Origin: Actinomadura harenae
Lineage (GTDB): Bacteria > Actinomycetota > Actinomycetes > Streptosporangiales > Streptosporangiaceae
Assembly (NCBI RefSeq): GCF_003696215.1
Contig: NZ_RFFG01000011.1
Location: 1 to 64,000 of the forward strand
Reading direction: 5' to 3'
Length of the DNA: 64,000 nt
The position numbers and the translations under genes were made by a program. Below the pieces are notes generated by a model. That model did not search any database. It was given only the letters and a program-made list of their open reading frames with translations, and was not told the DNA's origin. The first letter of the stretch is position 1. Every line of letters starts with the position of its first letter. Shown here in pieces: positions 32,961 through 41,534 of the stretch.

Positions 32961-33557
32961 TCAGGACCTTCGGGCGGACATGCCGTAGAGCAGCTGGTCG
33001 ATCGCGACCTCGCGCTGCCGGGCGCGGTCGGCGGGGACGACGTCGGGGTTGAACTCGGCGAACCGCCCGACGAAGACGGTGGTGGAGATGACGATTCCCA
33101 TGATCGCCGCGTAGGAGACCTCGAACGGGACGTCCGGGGCGAAGTCGCCGGCCGCCTGGCCGCGCTCATGCAGGGCGCGCAGCTCGGCGGGGAGCTCGTC
33201 CGGGCCGGGCATGGACGAGCGCCATTCCCCCGACAGCCACTCGTGCAGCATCAGGGCGATCATCTGCGGGACGGTGTCGAGCGTGTCGAACAGGCCCTGG
33301 AGGGCGCGCCGGACGCCCGGGACGGGGTCCATCGCGGCGGCCTCGGCGAGGACGGGCGTCCAGAGTTCGCCGGTGCGGCGGCGCAGTTCCAGGATCGTGG
33401 CCCGGTAGAGGCCCTCCTTGTTGCCGAAGTGGTGGTAGATCATGCGCTCGTTCACCCCGGCACGCCGGACGATCTCCTGGACGCGGGCGCCCTTGAAGCC
33501 GTGGCGGGCGAACTCCTCGGCCGCGGCGTCCAGCAGTGTGGTCCGGCTGTCGGTCAT
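32961..33557 (-). CDS. TetR-family repressor of the MFS pump
   Basis: 198 residues. LLDAAAEEFARHGFKGARVQEIVRRAGVNERMIYHHFGNKEGLYRATI is the helix-turn-helix. The remainder is the helical ligand-binding domain (a TetR_C type with WLSGEW and GIVISTTVF). It should repress itself and the MFS pump through the palindromes at 33558-33575 and 32845-32862, released by a pump substrate. ATG 33557 follows the operator directly with no ribosome binding site, so the message may be leaderless. It precedes the MFS gene on the same strand with about 145 bp between. Confidence 0.9.
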   Translation of the reverse strand: MTDSRTTLLDAAAEEFARHGFKGARVQEIVRRAGVNERMIYHHFGNKEGLYRATILELRRRTGELWTPVLAEAAAMDPVPGVRRALQGLFDTLDTVPQMIALMLHEWLSGEWRSSMPGPDELPAELRALHERGQAAGDFAPDVPFEVSYAAIMGIVISTTVFVGRFAEFNPDVVPADRARQREVAIDQLLYGMSARRS

Positions 33558-33575
33558 GAAGTAAATGTTTACTGC
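33558..33575. promoter_or_regulatory. TetR operator at its own start
   Basis: GAAGTAAA-TG-TTTACTGC, one arm mismatch from the 32845 site. It abuts the ATG of the TetR gene on the minus strand, so binding would block the promoter or initiation. Confidence 0.75.
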
Positions 33576-33621
33576 AAACCACGCGGAGCGCAACCCCGGG
33601 GGCCGGGCGAAGGGGATCCGG

Positions 33622-33658
33622 GATGTCCTGGTATGGGTCTGTCCAAGATGTCCTGGTA
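33622..33658. repeat. 12-bp direct repeat, two copies
   Basis: GATGTCCTGGTA at 33622-33633 and 33647-33658, 25 bp apart start to start, between the TetR and amidotransferase genes. Possible regulator contact sites; no family assigned. Confidence 0.35.
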
Positions 33659-33666
33659 GGGATTTT

Positions 33667-33680
33667 GTTCGGGGTCGTAC
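33667..33680. promoter_or_regulatory. amine-catabolism operator, site A
   Basis: GTTCG-GGGT-CGTAC, one of six copies of a shared GTTYG-N4-CRWAC motif. It lies 10 bp before the ATG of the class-I glutamine amidotransferase gene. Confidence 0.55.
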
Positions 33681-33689
33681 GATATGTGC

Positions 33690-34451
33690 ATGCGAGCCCT
33701 GATCATCCAGCATGACTCCCCCGCCCCCGGCCCCGTCAACGGCCTCCAGGCCGCGCTCACCGAGCGCGGCTGGGAGCATGAGGTCCACGTGGTGACCGGG
33801 GCCGGCGCGGTGCTGCCCGATCCGCTCGGCTTCGACCTGGTCGTGCCGCTCGGCTCCGTCTGGACCGCGCACGACCCGGAGATCGCGCCGGTGATCGAGC
33901 CGGAGCTCGCGCTGCTCCGCCGGGCGCACGCCGCGGGCGTCCCGGTGTTCGGGATCTGCTTCGGCGGGCAGCTCATCGCGACCGCGCTCGGCGGCCGGAC
34001 GGAGCGCGCCGCGTACTCCGAGCACGGGTTCGTCGAGGTCGAGACCGACGACCCCGGGCTCGTCCCGTCCGGTCCGTGGTTCCAGTTCCACGACGACCGC
34101 TGGATCGCGCCCCCCGGCGCGCGGACGGTCGCGCGCACGGGCTCCGCGCCGCAGGCCTTCGTCCTCGGCCGGTCGATGGGCGTGCAGTTCCACCCCGAGA
34201 TCAACCCGGCGCTGTTCGACAAGTGGCTCGCCGACGGCGGCACGGCCGTCCTGCGCGCCGCCGGTCACGACCCGGAGGCCATCCGCGCCGAGCTCGCCAC
34301 CCGGGTCGAGGGGACGGCCGCCCTGATGGACGGTCTTCTCGACGCCTTCTTCACCCAGGTCGCGACGGCCGGGTCCCCGGCCGACGAGGTCGCGGACGTC
34401 GAGGTCGTCCCGGCCCCGGCCCCGGCGGCCGTCCAGGTCGCCACCGCCTGA
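33690..34451 (+). CDS. class-I glutamine amidotransferase-like protein
   Basis: 253 residues. Triad-type GATase fold: VFGICFGGQLIATALGG carries the nucleophile Cys, and GVQFHPEINPALFDKW the His and Glu. As a stand-alone protein it resembles the GMP-synthase-amidotransferase-like proteins encoded near gamma-glutamyl ligases, such as the amidotransferase-like proteins of aniline operons (AtdA2/TdnT). It may cleave gamma-glutamyl amides or supply ammonia. ATG 33690 (or 33684) lies right after operator site A with hardly any leader. It converges with the PuuD-like gene. The last ~25 residues are a Val/Pro/Ala tail. Confidence 0.8.
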   Translation: MRALIIQHDSPAPGPVNGLQAALTERGWEHEVHVVTGAGAVLPDPLGFDLVVPLGSVWTAHDPEIAPVIEPELALLRRAHAAGVPVFGICFGGQLIATALGGRTERAAYSEHGFVEVETDDPGLVPSGPWFQFHDDRWIAPPGARTVARTGSAPQAFVLGRSMGVQFHPEINPALFDKWLADGGTAVLRAAGHDPEAIRAELATRVEGTAALMDGLLDAFFTQVATAGSPADEVADVEVVPAPAPAAVQVATA

Positions 34452-34473
34452 CAAGCGCCCACCTGACAGCCCG

Positions 34474-34504
34474 CCTGGCGTCGGCATCCGGTGCCGACGC
34501 CAGG
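34474..34504. terminator. bidirectional hairpin terminator
   Basis: CCTGGCGTCGGCA, loop TCCGG, TGCCGACGCCAGG: perfect 13-bp stem between the convergent amidotransferase and PuuD-like genes. Confidence 0.85.
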
Positions 34505-34513
34505 GAACGGCGT

Positions 34514-35215
34514 CTACAGGGGGCGGGACGCCTCGACCAGCTCGGTGAAGACGGCCTGCTGGGCGGGGTCGGACGCGGCGGTGTCCTCGGGATGCCACTG
34601 GACGCCGAGGAACCAGCCGCGCGGGTCGTCCAGCTCGACGGCCTCGACCGTGCCGTCCGCCGCGCGGGCGACCGGGGTCAGGCCCGTCCCGAGGGTCTCG
34701 GCGGCCTGGTGGTGGTAGCAGGACGCGGTGAGCTCCGCGCCGCCGGTGATCTTGGCGAGCAGCGTGTCGGGCGTCACGGCCACCGGGTGGACGTGGTGCC
34801 GGTGGTCGGGCTCCATGTGCTGGCGGAGCGTCCCGCCGAGGACGGCGTTCACGACCTGGAGGCCGCGGCAGACCGCGAGCAGCGGGAGCCCGGCGCCGAG
34901 GGCGTGGCGGGCGACGGCGAGGTCGAAGGCGTCCTGGTCGCCGTCCACGTCGTAGAGGGTCTCGTGCTCGTCGGTGATCCCGTAGTGGCGCGGGTGCAGG
35001 TCGCCGCCGCCCGGCAGCAGGACGCCGTCGCAGCGCGCCAGCCGGGACGCGACGTCGTCCGGCGCGGCCGGGTGCATCATGAACGGCTCGCCGCCGCCGC
35101 GCCAGACGGCCTCGGCGAGCGCCCGCGCGGTCACCTCGGCCCGGTAGCGGAGCGCCGAGGCCGACTCGGAGAACCGGCAGGGCAGCGCGATGAGCGGCCG
35201 GAGGTCTCTGCTCAC
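34514..35215 (-). CDS. PuuD-like gamma-glutamyl-GABA hydrolase (peptidase C26)
   Basis: 233 residues. DGVLLPGGGDLHPRHYG, PLLAVCRGLQVVNAVLGGTL (nucleophile Cys) and GVQWHPEDT (His-x-Glu) are the peptidase C26 signatures. In the Puu pathway this enzyme splits gamma-glutamyl-GABA to glutamate and GABA; relatives cut other gamma-glutamyl amides. GTG 35215 overlaps the stop of the PuuC-like gene (GTGA), so the two are coupled: aldehyde oxidation then gamma-glutamyl removal. The operon is preceded by operator site E. Confidence 0.88.
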   Translation of the reverse strand: MSRDLRPLIALPCRFSESASALRYRAEVTARALAEAVWRGGGEPFMMHPAAPDDVASRLARCDGVLLPGGGDLHPRHYGITDEHETLYDVDGDQDAFDLAVARHALGAGLPLLAVCRGLQVVNAVLGGTLRQHMEPDHRHHVHPVAVTPDTLLAKITGGAELTASCYHHQAAETLGTGLTPVARAADGTVEAVELDDPRGWFLGVQWHPEDTAASDPAQQAVFTELVEASRPL

Positions 35216-36699
35216 AGCTCGATCCAGGTGGTCTTGAGGTCGGTGTACTTGTCGAGCGCGTGCAGGGACTTGTCGCGCCCGTGGCCGGACAGCTTCACGC
35301 CGCCGAACGGGACGCTGTAGTCGCCCTCCTCGTAGCAGTTGACCCAGACCGTCCCGGCGCGGAGCGCGCGCGAGATCCGGTGCGCGGAGGACAGGTCGGA
35401 CGTCCAGACGGCGGCGGCGAGGCCGAAGTCGGAGTCGTTGGCCAGGCGCACGGCCTCGTCGGCGTCGGCGAAGGTCAGCACGGACAGGAGCGGGCCGAAG
35501 ATCTCCTCGCGGGCGATCCGCATGGACGGCGTGACGTCGCCGAACACCGTCGGCTCGACGAAGTGCCCGGGGCGGTCGATCGCCGAGCCCCCGGCCAGCA
35601 GCGTGGCGCCGTCGGCGCGTCCGGCGTCGGCGTAGGACAGGACGCGGTCGCGGTGCCGGGACGACACGAGCGGCCCCATCTCGGTGGCCGGGTCGAGCGG
35701 GTCGCCGACGCGCAGCGCGGCCGCCCGCGCGACGATCCGCTCGACGACGCGGCCCGCGACGTCGCGGTGGACCAGCAGCCGGGACGGCGCGGTGCACATC
35801 TCCCCGGCGTTGAAGAAGATCCCCCAGGCGGCGGTGTCGGCGGCGGCGTCCAGGTCGGGGGCGTCCGGGAGGATGATGTTGGGGGACTTGCCGCCCAGCT
35901 CCAGCCAGACCCGCTTGAGGTTGGAGTCGGCCGCGTAGCGCAGGAAGTGCCGTCCGACCTCGGTGGACCCGGTGAACGCCAGGACGTCCACGCCGGGGTG
36001 CTCGCCGAGGGCGCGGCCGGTGACCTCGCCCGGCCCGTTGACGACGTTGAGGACGCCCGGGGGCAGTCCCGCCTCGTCGGCGAGGGCGGCGAGGCGCAGC
36101 GCGGACAGCGGCGACTCCTCGGCGGGCTTCAGCACGGCCGTGCAGCCCGCCGCGAGCGCGGGCGCGAGCTTCCAGACGGCCATCGTGAGCGGGAAGTTCC
36201 ACGGGACGACGGCGGCGACGACCCCGGCGGGCTCGCGGGTGACGAGCGCCAGCGACCCGGCGGCGGTGCGCGGCGCCTCGTCCAGGCCCTTGTCGGCGAT
36301 CTCGGCGTACCAGCGCAGGCCGTTGATCACGGCGCGGAGCTCGATGCCGTCGGCCTCGGCGATCGGCTTGCCCATCTCCAGCGAGATCAGCAGGGCGAGC
36401 TCGGTCCGGTCGCGTTCGACCAGGTCGGCCCAGCGCAGCAGGGCGGCCTTGCGCTCGCCGGGGGACAGGCGGGGCCACGGGCCCTCGTCGAACGCGCGGC
36501 GGGCGGCGGCGACGGCGGCGTCCACCTCGGCCTTCCCGGCGGACGGGACGCGCGCGAGCACCTTCCCGTCCCGAGGGGAGACCAGGTCGAAGCCGTCGTC
36601 GGTGGACGGTGCGTGGTCCGCGCCGTCGATGCGGTGGGCGGTCGCCGGGACGAGCCGGGCGGCCCGGTCGAGCCACTCGGCGTGGGAGACCTCGGGCAC
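35212..36699 (-). CDS. PuuC-like aldehyde dehydrogenase
   Basis: 495 residues. NAD(P)-dependent aldehyde dehydrogenase: PWNFPLTMAVWKLAPALAAG, FTGSTEVGR (nucleotide site), LELGGKSPNII (general-base Glu) and NAGEMCTAPSR (nucleophile Cys). The C-terminus GHGRDKSLHALDKYTDLKTTWIEL matches PuuC, which oxidises gamma-glutamyl-gamma-aminobutyraldehyde. Catalytic loop NAGEMC differs from the usual NQGQVC. GTG 36699 has AGGAGG five bases upstream. First gene of an operon with the PuuD-like hydrolase; divergent from the HpaE operon, sharing an intergenic region with two operator copies. Confidence 0.88.
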   Translation of the reverse strand: MPEVSHAEWLDRAARLVPATAHRIDGADHAPSTDDGFDLVSPRDGKVLARVPSAGKAEVDAAVAAARRAFDEGPWPRLSPGERKAALLRWADLVERDRTELALLISLEMGKPIAEADGIELRAVINGLRWYAEIADKGLDEAPRTAAGSLALVTREPAGVVAAVVPWNFPLTMAVWKLAPALAAGCTAVLKPAEESPLSALRLAALADEAGLPPGVLNVVNGPGEVTGRALGEHPGVDVLAFTGSTEVGRHFLRYAADSNLKRVWLELGGKSPNIILPDAPDLDAAADTAAWGIFFNAGEMCTAPSRLLVHRDVAGRVVERIVARAAALRVGDPLDPATEMGPLVSSRHRDRVLSYADAGRADGATLLAGGSAIDRPGHFVEPTVFGDVTPSMRIAREEIFGPLLSVLTFADADEAVRLANDSDFGLAAAVWTSDLSSAHRISRALRAGTVWVNCYEEGDYSVPFGGVKLSGHGRDKSLHALDKYTDLKTTWIEL

Positions 36700-36727
36700 G
36701 GTCCCTCCTCGGGGTCCGGGGGATGTC

Positions 36728-36741
36728 ATTTGGTCCCGAAT
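36728..36741. promoter_or_regulatory. amine-catabolism operator, site E
   Basis: ATTTG-GTCC-CGAAT, the weakest of the six copies (outer base of each arm changed). It lies 29 bp before the PuuC-like start, in the divergent region with site D. Confidence 0.4.
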
Positions 36742-36785
36742 GTTAGAGGTGGGGGTTGACCCGAGTCACTCCCGTCCGGAAACTT

Positions 36786-36799
36786 GTTTGGAATCAAAC
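36786..36799. promoter_or_regulatory. amine-catabolism operator, site D
   Basis: GTTTG-GAAT-CAAAC, the most symmetrical copy; the palindrome extends to TTGTTTG/CAAACAA at 36784-36801. A TTGACC hexamer lies 24 bp upstream on the plus strand, so the site would overlap the promoter of the HpaE operon. Confidence 0.6.
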
Positions 36800-36815
36800 A
36801 ACCTGGAGGTGCCGC

Positions 36816-38258
36816 GTGGCAACGATCGCGGGTGTCACCGTCGACACCGGTCACTGGATCGGTGGTGAGCGCGTCCCGTCGGCGGAGACGTTCACCGACG
36901 TCTCGCCGATCGACGAGCGTCCGCTCGCGGAGATCGCCTCGGGCGGCGCCCGCGAGGCCGAGGCCGCCGTCGACGCCGCGCGCAAGGCGTTCCCCGCCTG
37001 GGCGCGCACGTCCCGCGAGGAGCGCGCCCGCCTGCTGCACGCCATCGCCGACGGCGTGGAGAAGCGGATCGAGGACCTCGCGCAGGTCGAGACCCACGAC
37101 AACGGCGCCCTGATCCGGTCCCACCGGCGCGGGGTCATGCCGCGCGTCGCGCACAACTTCCGGTTCTTCGCCGACTGGCTGCTGAACCTCGGCCACGAGG
37201 ACTTCGAGACCCGCGGCCACACCAACCACGTCTCCTGGGACCCGGCCGGCGTCAGCGCGCTGATCACCCCCTGGAACGCGCCGCTGATGCTCGCCACGTG
37301 GAAGATCGCCCCGGCGCTCGCCGCGGGCAACACGGTCGTGCTGAAGCCCGCCGAGTGGACGCCGCTGACCGCGTCCCTGCTGGCCGACATCACCGCCGAG
37401 GCCGGGCTCCCGGCCGGCGTGTTCAACGTCGTCCAGGGCTACGGCGCGCAGGTCGGCGGCCCGCTGACCGCGCACCCCGACGTCCGCCGGATCAGCTTCA
37501 CCGGGTCCGTCCCGACCGCGCGGACGATCGCCGCCGCGGCCGGGCCGAACCTCACCCCGCTCTCGCTGGAGCTGGGCGGCAAGTCCCCGCTGATCGTCTT
37601 CGCCGACGCCGACCTCGACCTCGCCGTCGACCTCGCCGTCGAGCAGTACGACAACGCCGGGCAGGTCTGCCTCGCCGCGACGCGGCTGCTCGTCGAGTCG
37701 TCCGTCGCGGACGAGTTCACGGCGCGGTTCGTCGAGAAGGCGTCCAGGCTCAAGCAGGGCGACCCGCGCGACGAGACCACCGACATCGGCCCGCAGGTCC
37801 ACCGCAGGCACTTCGAGCGCGTGGACGGCTTCGTCCAGCGGGCCAAGGCGGACGGCGCGACCACGCTCCTCGGCGGCGGCCCGAACGACGACCTCGGCGG
37901 CCTGTTCTACCGGCCGACGCTGTTCGGGACGCCCGGCACGGAGATCGCGTCGGAGGAGGTCTTCGGGCCCGTCCTGACCCTCCAGACCTTCGACACCGAA
38001 GAGCAGGCCGTCGCGATGGCCAACGAGACGAGGTTCGGTCTCGCCGCGACCCTCGCGACCGGCTCGCCCGAGCGCGCCGAGCGCGTCACGTCCCGGCTGG
38101 TGGCCGGGACCGTCTGGGTGAACTGCTTCTTCGTCCGCGACCTGCGCGCCCCCTTCGGCGGCTCCCGGCAGTCGGGCGTCGGCCGCGAGGGCGGCGACTG
38201 GTCCTTCGACTTCTACTGCGATCTGAAGAACACGGTGACGGCCCCATGGGAGAAGTAG
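36816..38258 (+). CDS. hpaE: HpaE-like 5-carboxymethyl-2-hydroxymuconate-semialdehyde dehydrogenase
   Basis: 480 residues. Aldehyde dehydrogenase with LELGGKSPLIVF (Glu) and DNAGQVCLAATR (Cys). The C-terminal block FVRDLRAPFGGSRQSGVGREGGDWSFDFY and the VLIPRxxHNFxFFA-like segment (RVAHNFRFFADW) match HpaE, which oxidises the semialdehyde formed by ring cleavage of homoprotocatechuate. The neighbouring hpaD and hpaG genes support this over a general ALDH. GTG 36816 has GGAGG seven bases upstream. First gene of a five-gene operon; hpaD starts 13 bp before its end. Confidence 0.88.
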   Translation: MATIAGVTVDTGHWIGGERVPSAETFTDVSPIDERPLAEIASGGAREAEAAVDAARKAFPAWARTSREERARLLHAIADGVEKRIEDLAQVETHDNGALIRSHRRGVMPRVAHNFRFFADWLLNLGHEDFETRGHTNHVSWDPAGVSALITPWNAPLMLATWKIAPALAAGNTVVLKPAEWTPLTASLLADITAEAGLPAGVFNVVQGYGAQVGGPLTAHPDVRRISFTGSVPTARTIAAAAGPNLTPLSLELGGKSPLIVFADADLDLAVDLAVEQYDNAGQVCLAATRLLVESSVADEFTARFVEKASRLKQGDPRDETTDIGPQVHRRHFERVDGFVQRAKADGATTLLGGGPNDDLGGLFYRPTLFGTPGTEIASEEVFGPVLTLQTFDTEEQAVAMANETRFGLAATLATGSPERAERVTSRLVAGTVWVNCFFVRDLRAPFGGSRQSGVGREGGDWSFDFYCDLKNTVTAPWEK

Positions 38259-39151
38259 TCGGAGCGGGACTGCTCGCGCACGTCCCCACCATCGTCCTGC
38301 CCGAGGTCACCCGCCGCGAGCTCAACGGCGGCGAGGACTCCACCCTGGTCTCCGGCCTCCAGGCGCTGCGCGCGGAGGTCTTCGACCGGGACGACTACGA
38401 CACCGTCGTCGTCCTCGACTCGCACTGGGCGACGACCGTCGAGTTCGTCGTCACCTCGCACGACCGGCGCGCCGGGCTCTACACGTCCGACGAACTGCCG
38501 CGCGGCATGTGCCGGATGCCCTACGACATCCCCGGCGACCCCGAGCTCGCGCACGCCATCGCCGCGCACGCCGGGGCCCAGGGCACGTGGATCACCCCGG
38601 TCGACGACCCCTACCTGCCGATCCAGTACGCCACGGTCAACCTGTGGGAGTACCTCGGCGTCCGGGACGAGCCGTACCTGGACCGTGCCGGCAAGAAGTG
38701 GATCTCGATCGGCGTCTGCCAGACCGCCGACGTCGAGGACAGCCTGCGGCTCGGCCGTGCCCTCGCCGCCGGGATCGCCGACACCGACCGGCGCGTCCTG
38801 CTGATCGCGTCCGGCGCGCTGTCGCACACCTTCTGGCCGCTGCGCGAGATCCGCGACCACGAGTCCGCCGACCCCGCGCACATCCGCACCCAGGAGGCCC
38901 GGCGCGCGGACGAGGAGCGCATCGAGTGGTTCGGGAAGGGCGACCACGCCCGCGTCCTGGACACGATGCCCGAGTTCCTCAAGCACAAGCCCGAGGCGCG
39001 GTTCGGGCACTACCTCATGATGATCGGCGCGCTGGGCGAGCGGGACTGCGTCGCCCCCGGCCGCCTCTACGGCGAGTACGAGAACAGCGTCGGCACGGGC
39101 CAGGTGCACCTCTGGTTCGACCGGCCCGAGAACGGATGGACGACCCGATGA
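38246..39151 (+). CDS. hpaD: 3,4-dihydroxyphenylacetate 2,3-dioxygenase (class III extradiol)
   Basis: 301 residues of the LigB-type extradiol dioxygenases. LLAHVPTIVLP supplies the first Fe ligand His, VVLDSHWATTVEF the second, and VLLIASGALSHTFWPLRE the conserved His that acts as acid/base. It opens the ring of homoprotocatechuate (or a close catechol) using Fe(II) and O2. The start overlaps the hpaE stop by 13 bases and the stop overlaps the next start (ATGA), so translation is coupled. Substrate is inferred from neighbours; other ring-substituted catechols are possible. Confidence 0.88.
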   Translation: MGEVVGAGLLAHVPTIVLPEVTRRELNGGEDSTLVSGLQALRAEVFDRDDYDTVVVLDSHWATTVEFVVTSHDRRAGLYTSDELPRGMCRMPYDIPGDPELAHAIAAHAGAQGTWITPVDDPYLPIQYATVNLWEYLGVRDEPYLDRAGKKWISIGVCQTADVEDSLRLGRALAAGIADTDRRVLLIASGALSHTFWPLREIRDHESADPAHIRTQEARRADEERIEWFGKGDHARVLDTMPEFLKHKPEARFGHYLMMIGALGERDCVAPGRLYGEYENSVGTGQVHLWFDRPENGWTTR

Positions 39152-39996
39152 CCGTGGAATACCGCCGGATCCTGCTGGACGGCGCGGTCACCCGCGTCGT
39201 GCGCGACGGTGACGAGCTCGTCGCGGCCGACGGCCGCCGGGTCGGCGTCGAGGACGCGCGGCACCTGCCGCCGGTCGAGCCGTCCAAGATCGTCGCGGTG
39301 CACCTCAACCACCGCAGCCGGGTCGAGGAGTTCCAGACCTCGCTGCCGCCCGCGCCGACCTACTTCCACAAGCCGACCTCGGCGCTGAACTCGCACGGCG
39401 GCGCGATCGTCCGCCCCGAGGGCTGCAAGTACCTCAACTACGAGGGCGAGATCGCCATCGTCATCGGCCGCACCGCGCGCAACATCGCGCCGTCCGAGGC
39501 GGGCGACTACATCGCGGGCTACACCGTCGCCAACGACTACGGCCTGCACGACTTCCGCGACACCGACGCGGGCTCGATGCTGCGCGTCAAGGGCTCCGAC
39601 ACGCTCTGCCCGCTCGGCCCCGGCCTCGTCACCGGCTGGGACTTCCACGGCAAGTACCTGCGCACCTACGTCAACGGCGAGCTCGTCCAGGACGGCTCGA
39701 CCGACGAGATGCAGTGGGACATGCACTACCTCGTCGCCGACATCGCCCGGACGATCACCCTCGTCCCCGGCGACGTCCTGCTGTCGGGCACCCCGGCCAA
39801 CTCGCGCCCGGTGTCGCCCGGCGACGTCGTCGAGGTCGAGGCCGAGGGCCTGGGCCGCCTCCGCAACCACATCGTCACCGGCCCGGTGCCGGTCCGGGAC
39901 GACTGCGGAGCCCAGCCGACCGAGTCCGAAGAGGTCGTCTCCACCGCCTTCGGCGGCGACTGGGAGTTCCGGGGCGTCCGCGCCCCGCGCCGCTGA
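39148..39996 (+). CDS. hpaG: fumarylacetoacetate-hydrolase-family isomerase/decarboxylase (HpaG-like)
   Basis: 282 residues. FAH-fold enzyme: LNYEGEIAIVIGRTARNI and VANDYGLHDFRDTD carry the acidic metal ligands (E-x-E and D), and GDVLLSGTPANSRPV is the conserved C-terminal block. In the homoprotocatechuate pathway HpaG decarboxylates 5-oxopent-3-ene-1,2,5-tricarboxylate and isomerises the product. Only one FAH unit is present, whereas E. coli HpaG has two fused. HpaF, HpaH and HpaI homologues are absent from the window. Coupled to hpaD by an ATGA overlap. Confidence 0.85.
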   Translation: MTVEYRRILLDGAVTRVVRDGDELVAADGRRVGVEDARHLPPVEPSKIVAVHLNHRSRVEEFQTSLPPAPTYFHKPTSALNSHGGAIVRPEGCKYLNYEGEIAIVIGRTARNIAPSEAGDYIAGYTVANDYGLHDFRDTDAGSMLRVKGSDTLCPLGPGLVTGWDFHGKYLRTYVNGELVQDGSTDEMQWDMHYLVADIARTITLVPGDVLLSGTPANSRPVSPGDVVEVEAEGLGRLRNHIVTGPVPVRDDCGAQPTESEEVVSTAFGGDWEFRGVRAPRR

Positions 39997-40027
39997 CCCC
40001 CTTGCCTGTTCGAGAGGAACCCACCCC

Positions 40028-40216
40028 ATGAAGATCATCGTCGACATGGACCGCTGCCAGGACCACGGCCAGTGCGTCTTCTCCGCCCCCGACGTCTTCC
40101 GCCTGAACGACGAGGGCCACCTGGAGTACGAGGAGACCGCCGACGAGTCGCTGCGCGACGCCGTCGAGGAGGCCGCCGACGTGTGCCCGCTCCAGGCCAT
40201 CACCATCGAGGGCTGA
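40028..40216 (+). CDS. [3Fe-4S] ferredoxin
   Basis: 62 residues. MDRCQDHGQCVFSAPDVF and DVCPLQAI give the C-x5-C...CP pattern of [3Fe-4S] ferredoxins that serve P450s. The reductase gene follows 31 bp later and the only catabolic P450 is at 47.6 kb in the same predicted regulon, so ferredoxin and reductase probably serve that P450. AGAGGA lies about eight bases before the ATG. Confidence 0.93.
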   Translation: MKIIVDMDRCQDHGQCVFSAPDVFRLNDEGHLEYEETADESLRDAVEEAADVCPLQAITIEG

Positions 40217-40247
40217 CCGGGACCTCCCGGAGTTAGGCGAGGAAGGG

Positions 40248-41423
40248 ATGAGCATGCGGCGGATCGTGGTGGTCGGCGCGTCCATGGGCGGGCTGCGCGC
40301 GGCCGAGCAGTTGCGCGCGGCCGGGTACACCGGCGGGCTGACCGTGGTGGGGGACGAGCCGCATCGTCCCTACAACCGTCCGCCGCTGTCCAAGGAGGTG
40401 CTCGCCTCCGAGGTCACCCACGAGGCGGTCGCGTTCCGGATGCGCGCCTCGGTCGGGGACGTGGACTGGCGGCTCGGCGTGCCCGTCGTGTCGTCCGACC
40501 TGGACGCCCGGACCCTCACCCTCCTGGACGGCTCGTCCCTCGCCTACGACGGGCTGGTCGTGGCGACGGGCCTGCGGGCCCGCCGCCTGCCCCAGCCCGG
40601 CCTGGAGGACCGGCGGCACGTCGTCCGCACCCTGGACGACGCGACCCGGCTCCGCGCCGTCCTCGTGCCGGGGGCCCGCGTCGTCGTGATCGGCGCGGGC
40701 TTCGTCGGCTGCGAGGTCGCCGCGACGGCCCGCAAGCTCGGCGCGGAGGTCACGGTCGTCTGCGCGACATCCGAGCCCCTGGCGAGCCCGCTCGGCGCCG
40801 ACCTCGGCGCCGAGCTGCGCCGCCGCCACGAGGACCAGGGCGTCCGCTTCCTCCTCGGGCGCACGGTCACCTCGTTCGGCACCTCCGACGCCGGCGACGT
40901 CCTGCTGTCGGACGGCACGGCCCTCCCGGCGGACGTCATCATCGAGGCCGTCGGCTCGACCCCGTGCGTGTCCTGGCTGGACGGCAACGGCCTCGACCTC
41001 TCCGACGGCGTCCTGTGCGACGCGGACCTGCGCGTGGAGGGCCGCCCGGACGTCGTGGCGGTCGGCGACGTCGCGCGCTTCCCCAACCCGCGCTACGACG
41101 GCGTGTGCCGCCGCGTCGAGCACTGGTCGATCCCGACCGACACCGCGCGCAAGGCCGCCCGGACGCTGCTCGGCGTCGACGCGCCGCCGTTCGCGCCCCT
41201 GCCGTCCTTCTGGAGCGACCAGTACGAGCTGCGGATCCAGTCGTTCGGCGCGCCCGCGCTGGGCGACGACGACATCCGCGTCCTGGAGGGCGACCCGTCC
41301 GGCGAGTGCGCCGTCGGCTACCACCGGGACGGCGAGCTCGTCGGCGTCGTCCTGCTCGGCCTCCCGGGCGCGATCCCGCGCTACCGCAAGCAGCTCATGG
41401 ACGCCTTCGCCGCCACGGTCTGA
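40248..41423 (+). CDS. NAD(P)H:ferredoxin reductase (FAD, ring-hydroxylating/P450 type)
   Basis: 391 residues. Two Rossmann motifs: VVVGASMGGLRAAEQLR at the start (FAD) and VVVIGAGFVGCEVAATARKLG near residue 145 (NAD). PYNRPPLSKEVL and VVAVGDVARFPNP are typical of rubredoxin/ferredoxin reductases such as BphA4 and CamA-like enzymes. A C-terminal reductase dimerisation region follows. It passes electrons from NAD(P)H to the ferredoxin just upstream. ATG 40254 is an alternative start. Last gene of the HpaE operon. Confidence 0.92.
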   Translation: MSMRRIVVVGASMGGLRAAEQLRAAGYTGGLTVVGDEPHRPYNRPPLSKEVLASEVTHEAVAFRMRASVGDVDWRLGVPVVSSDLDARTLTLLDGSSLAYDGLVVATGLRARRLPQPGLEDRRHVVRTLDDATRLRAVLVPGARVVVIGAGFVGCEVAATARKLGAEVTVVCATSEPLASPLGADLGAELRRRHEDQGVRFLLGRTVTSFGTSDAGDVLLSDGTALPADVIIEAVGSTPCVSWLDGNGLDLSDGVLCDADLRVEGRPDVVAVGDVARFPNPRYDGVCRRVEHWSIPTDTARKAARTLLGVDAPPFAPLPSFWSDQYELRIQSFGAPALGDDDIRVLEGDPSGECAVGYHRDGELVGVVLLGLPGAIPRYRKQLMDAFAATV

Positions 41424-41432
41424 GTTATTCGG

Positions 41433-41462
41433 TTGACCCCCTTTCCGGAGCGCCGGTATATC
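41433..41462 (+). promoter_or_regulatory. near-consensus SigA/HrdB promoter
   Basis: TTGACC, 18 bases, TATATC: close to TTGACA-N17/18-TAnnnT. It is about 70 bp upstream of the hemerythrin-Vgb gene and should be constitutively active. Confidence 0.6.
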
Positions 41463-41534
41463 CCTGGTCCAGCGTCGCGTGCACCCGGCGAGGAGAACGT
41501 CGCGGGCATGGAGGCGCGGTGACAAGGGACAAGC

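Noticed and set aside
33622..33658. Direct repeat considered as an insertion target-site duplication
   Set aside because: Only 13 bp lie between copies, too little for a mobile element; a regulatory repeat is more likely.
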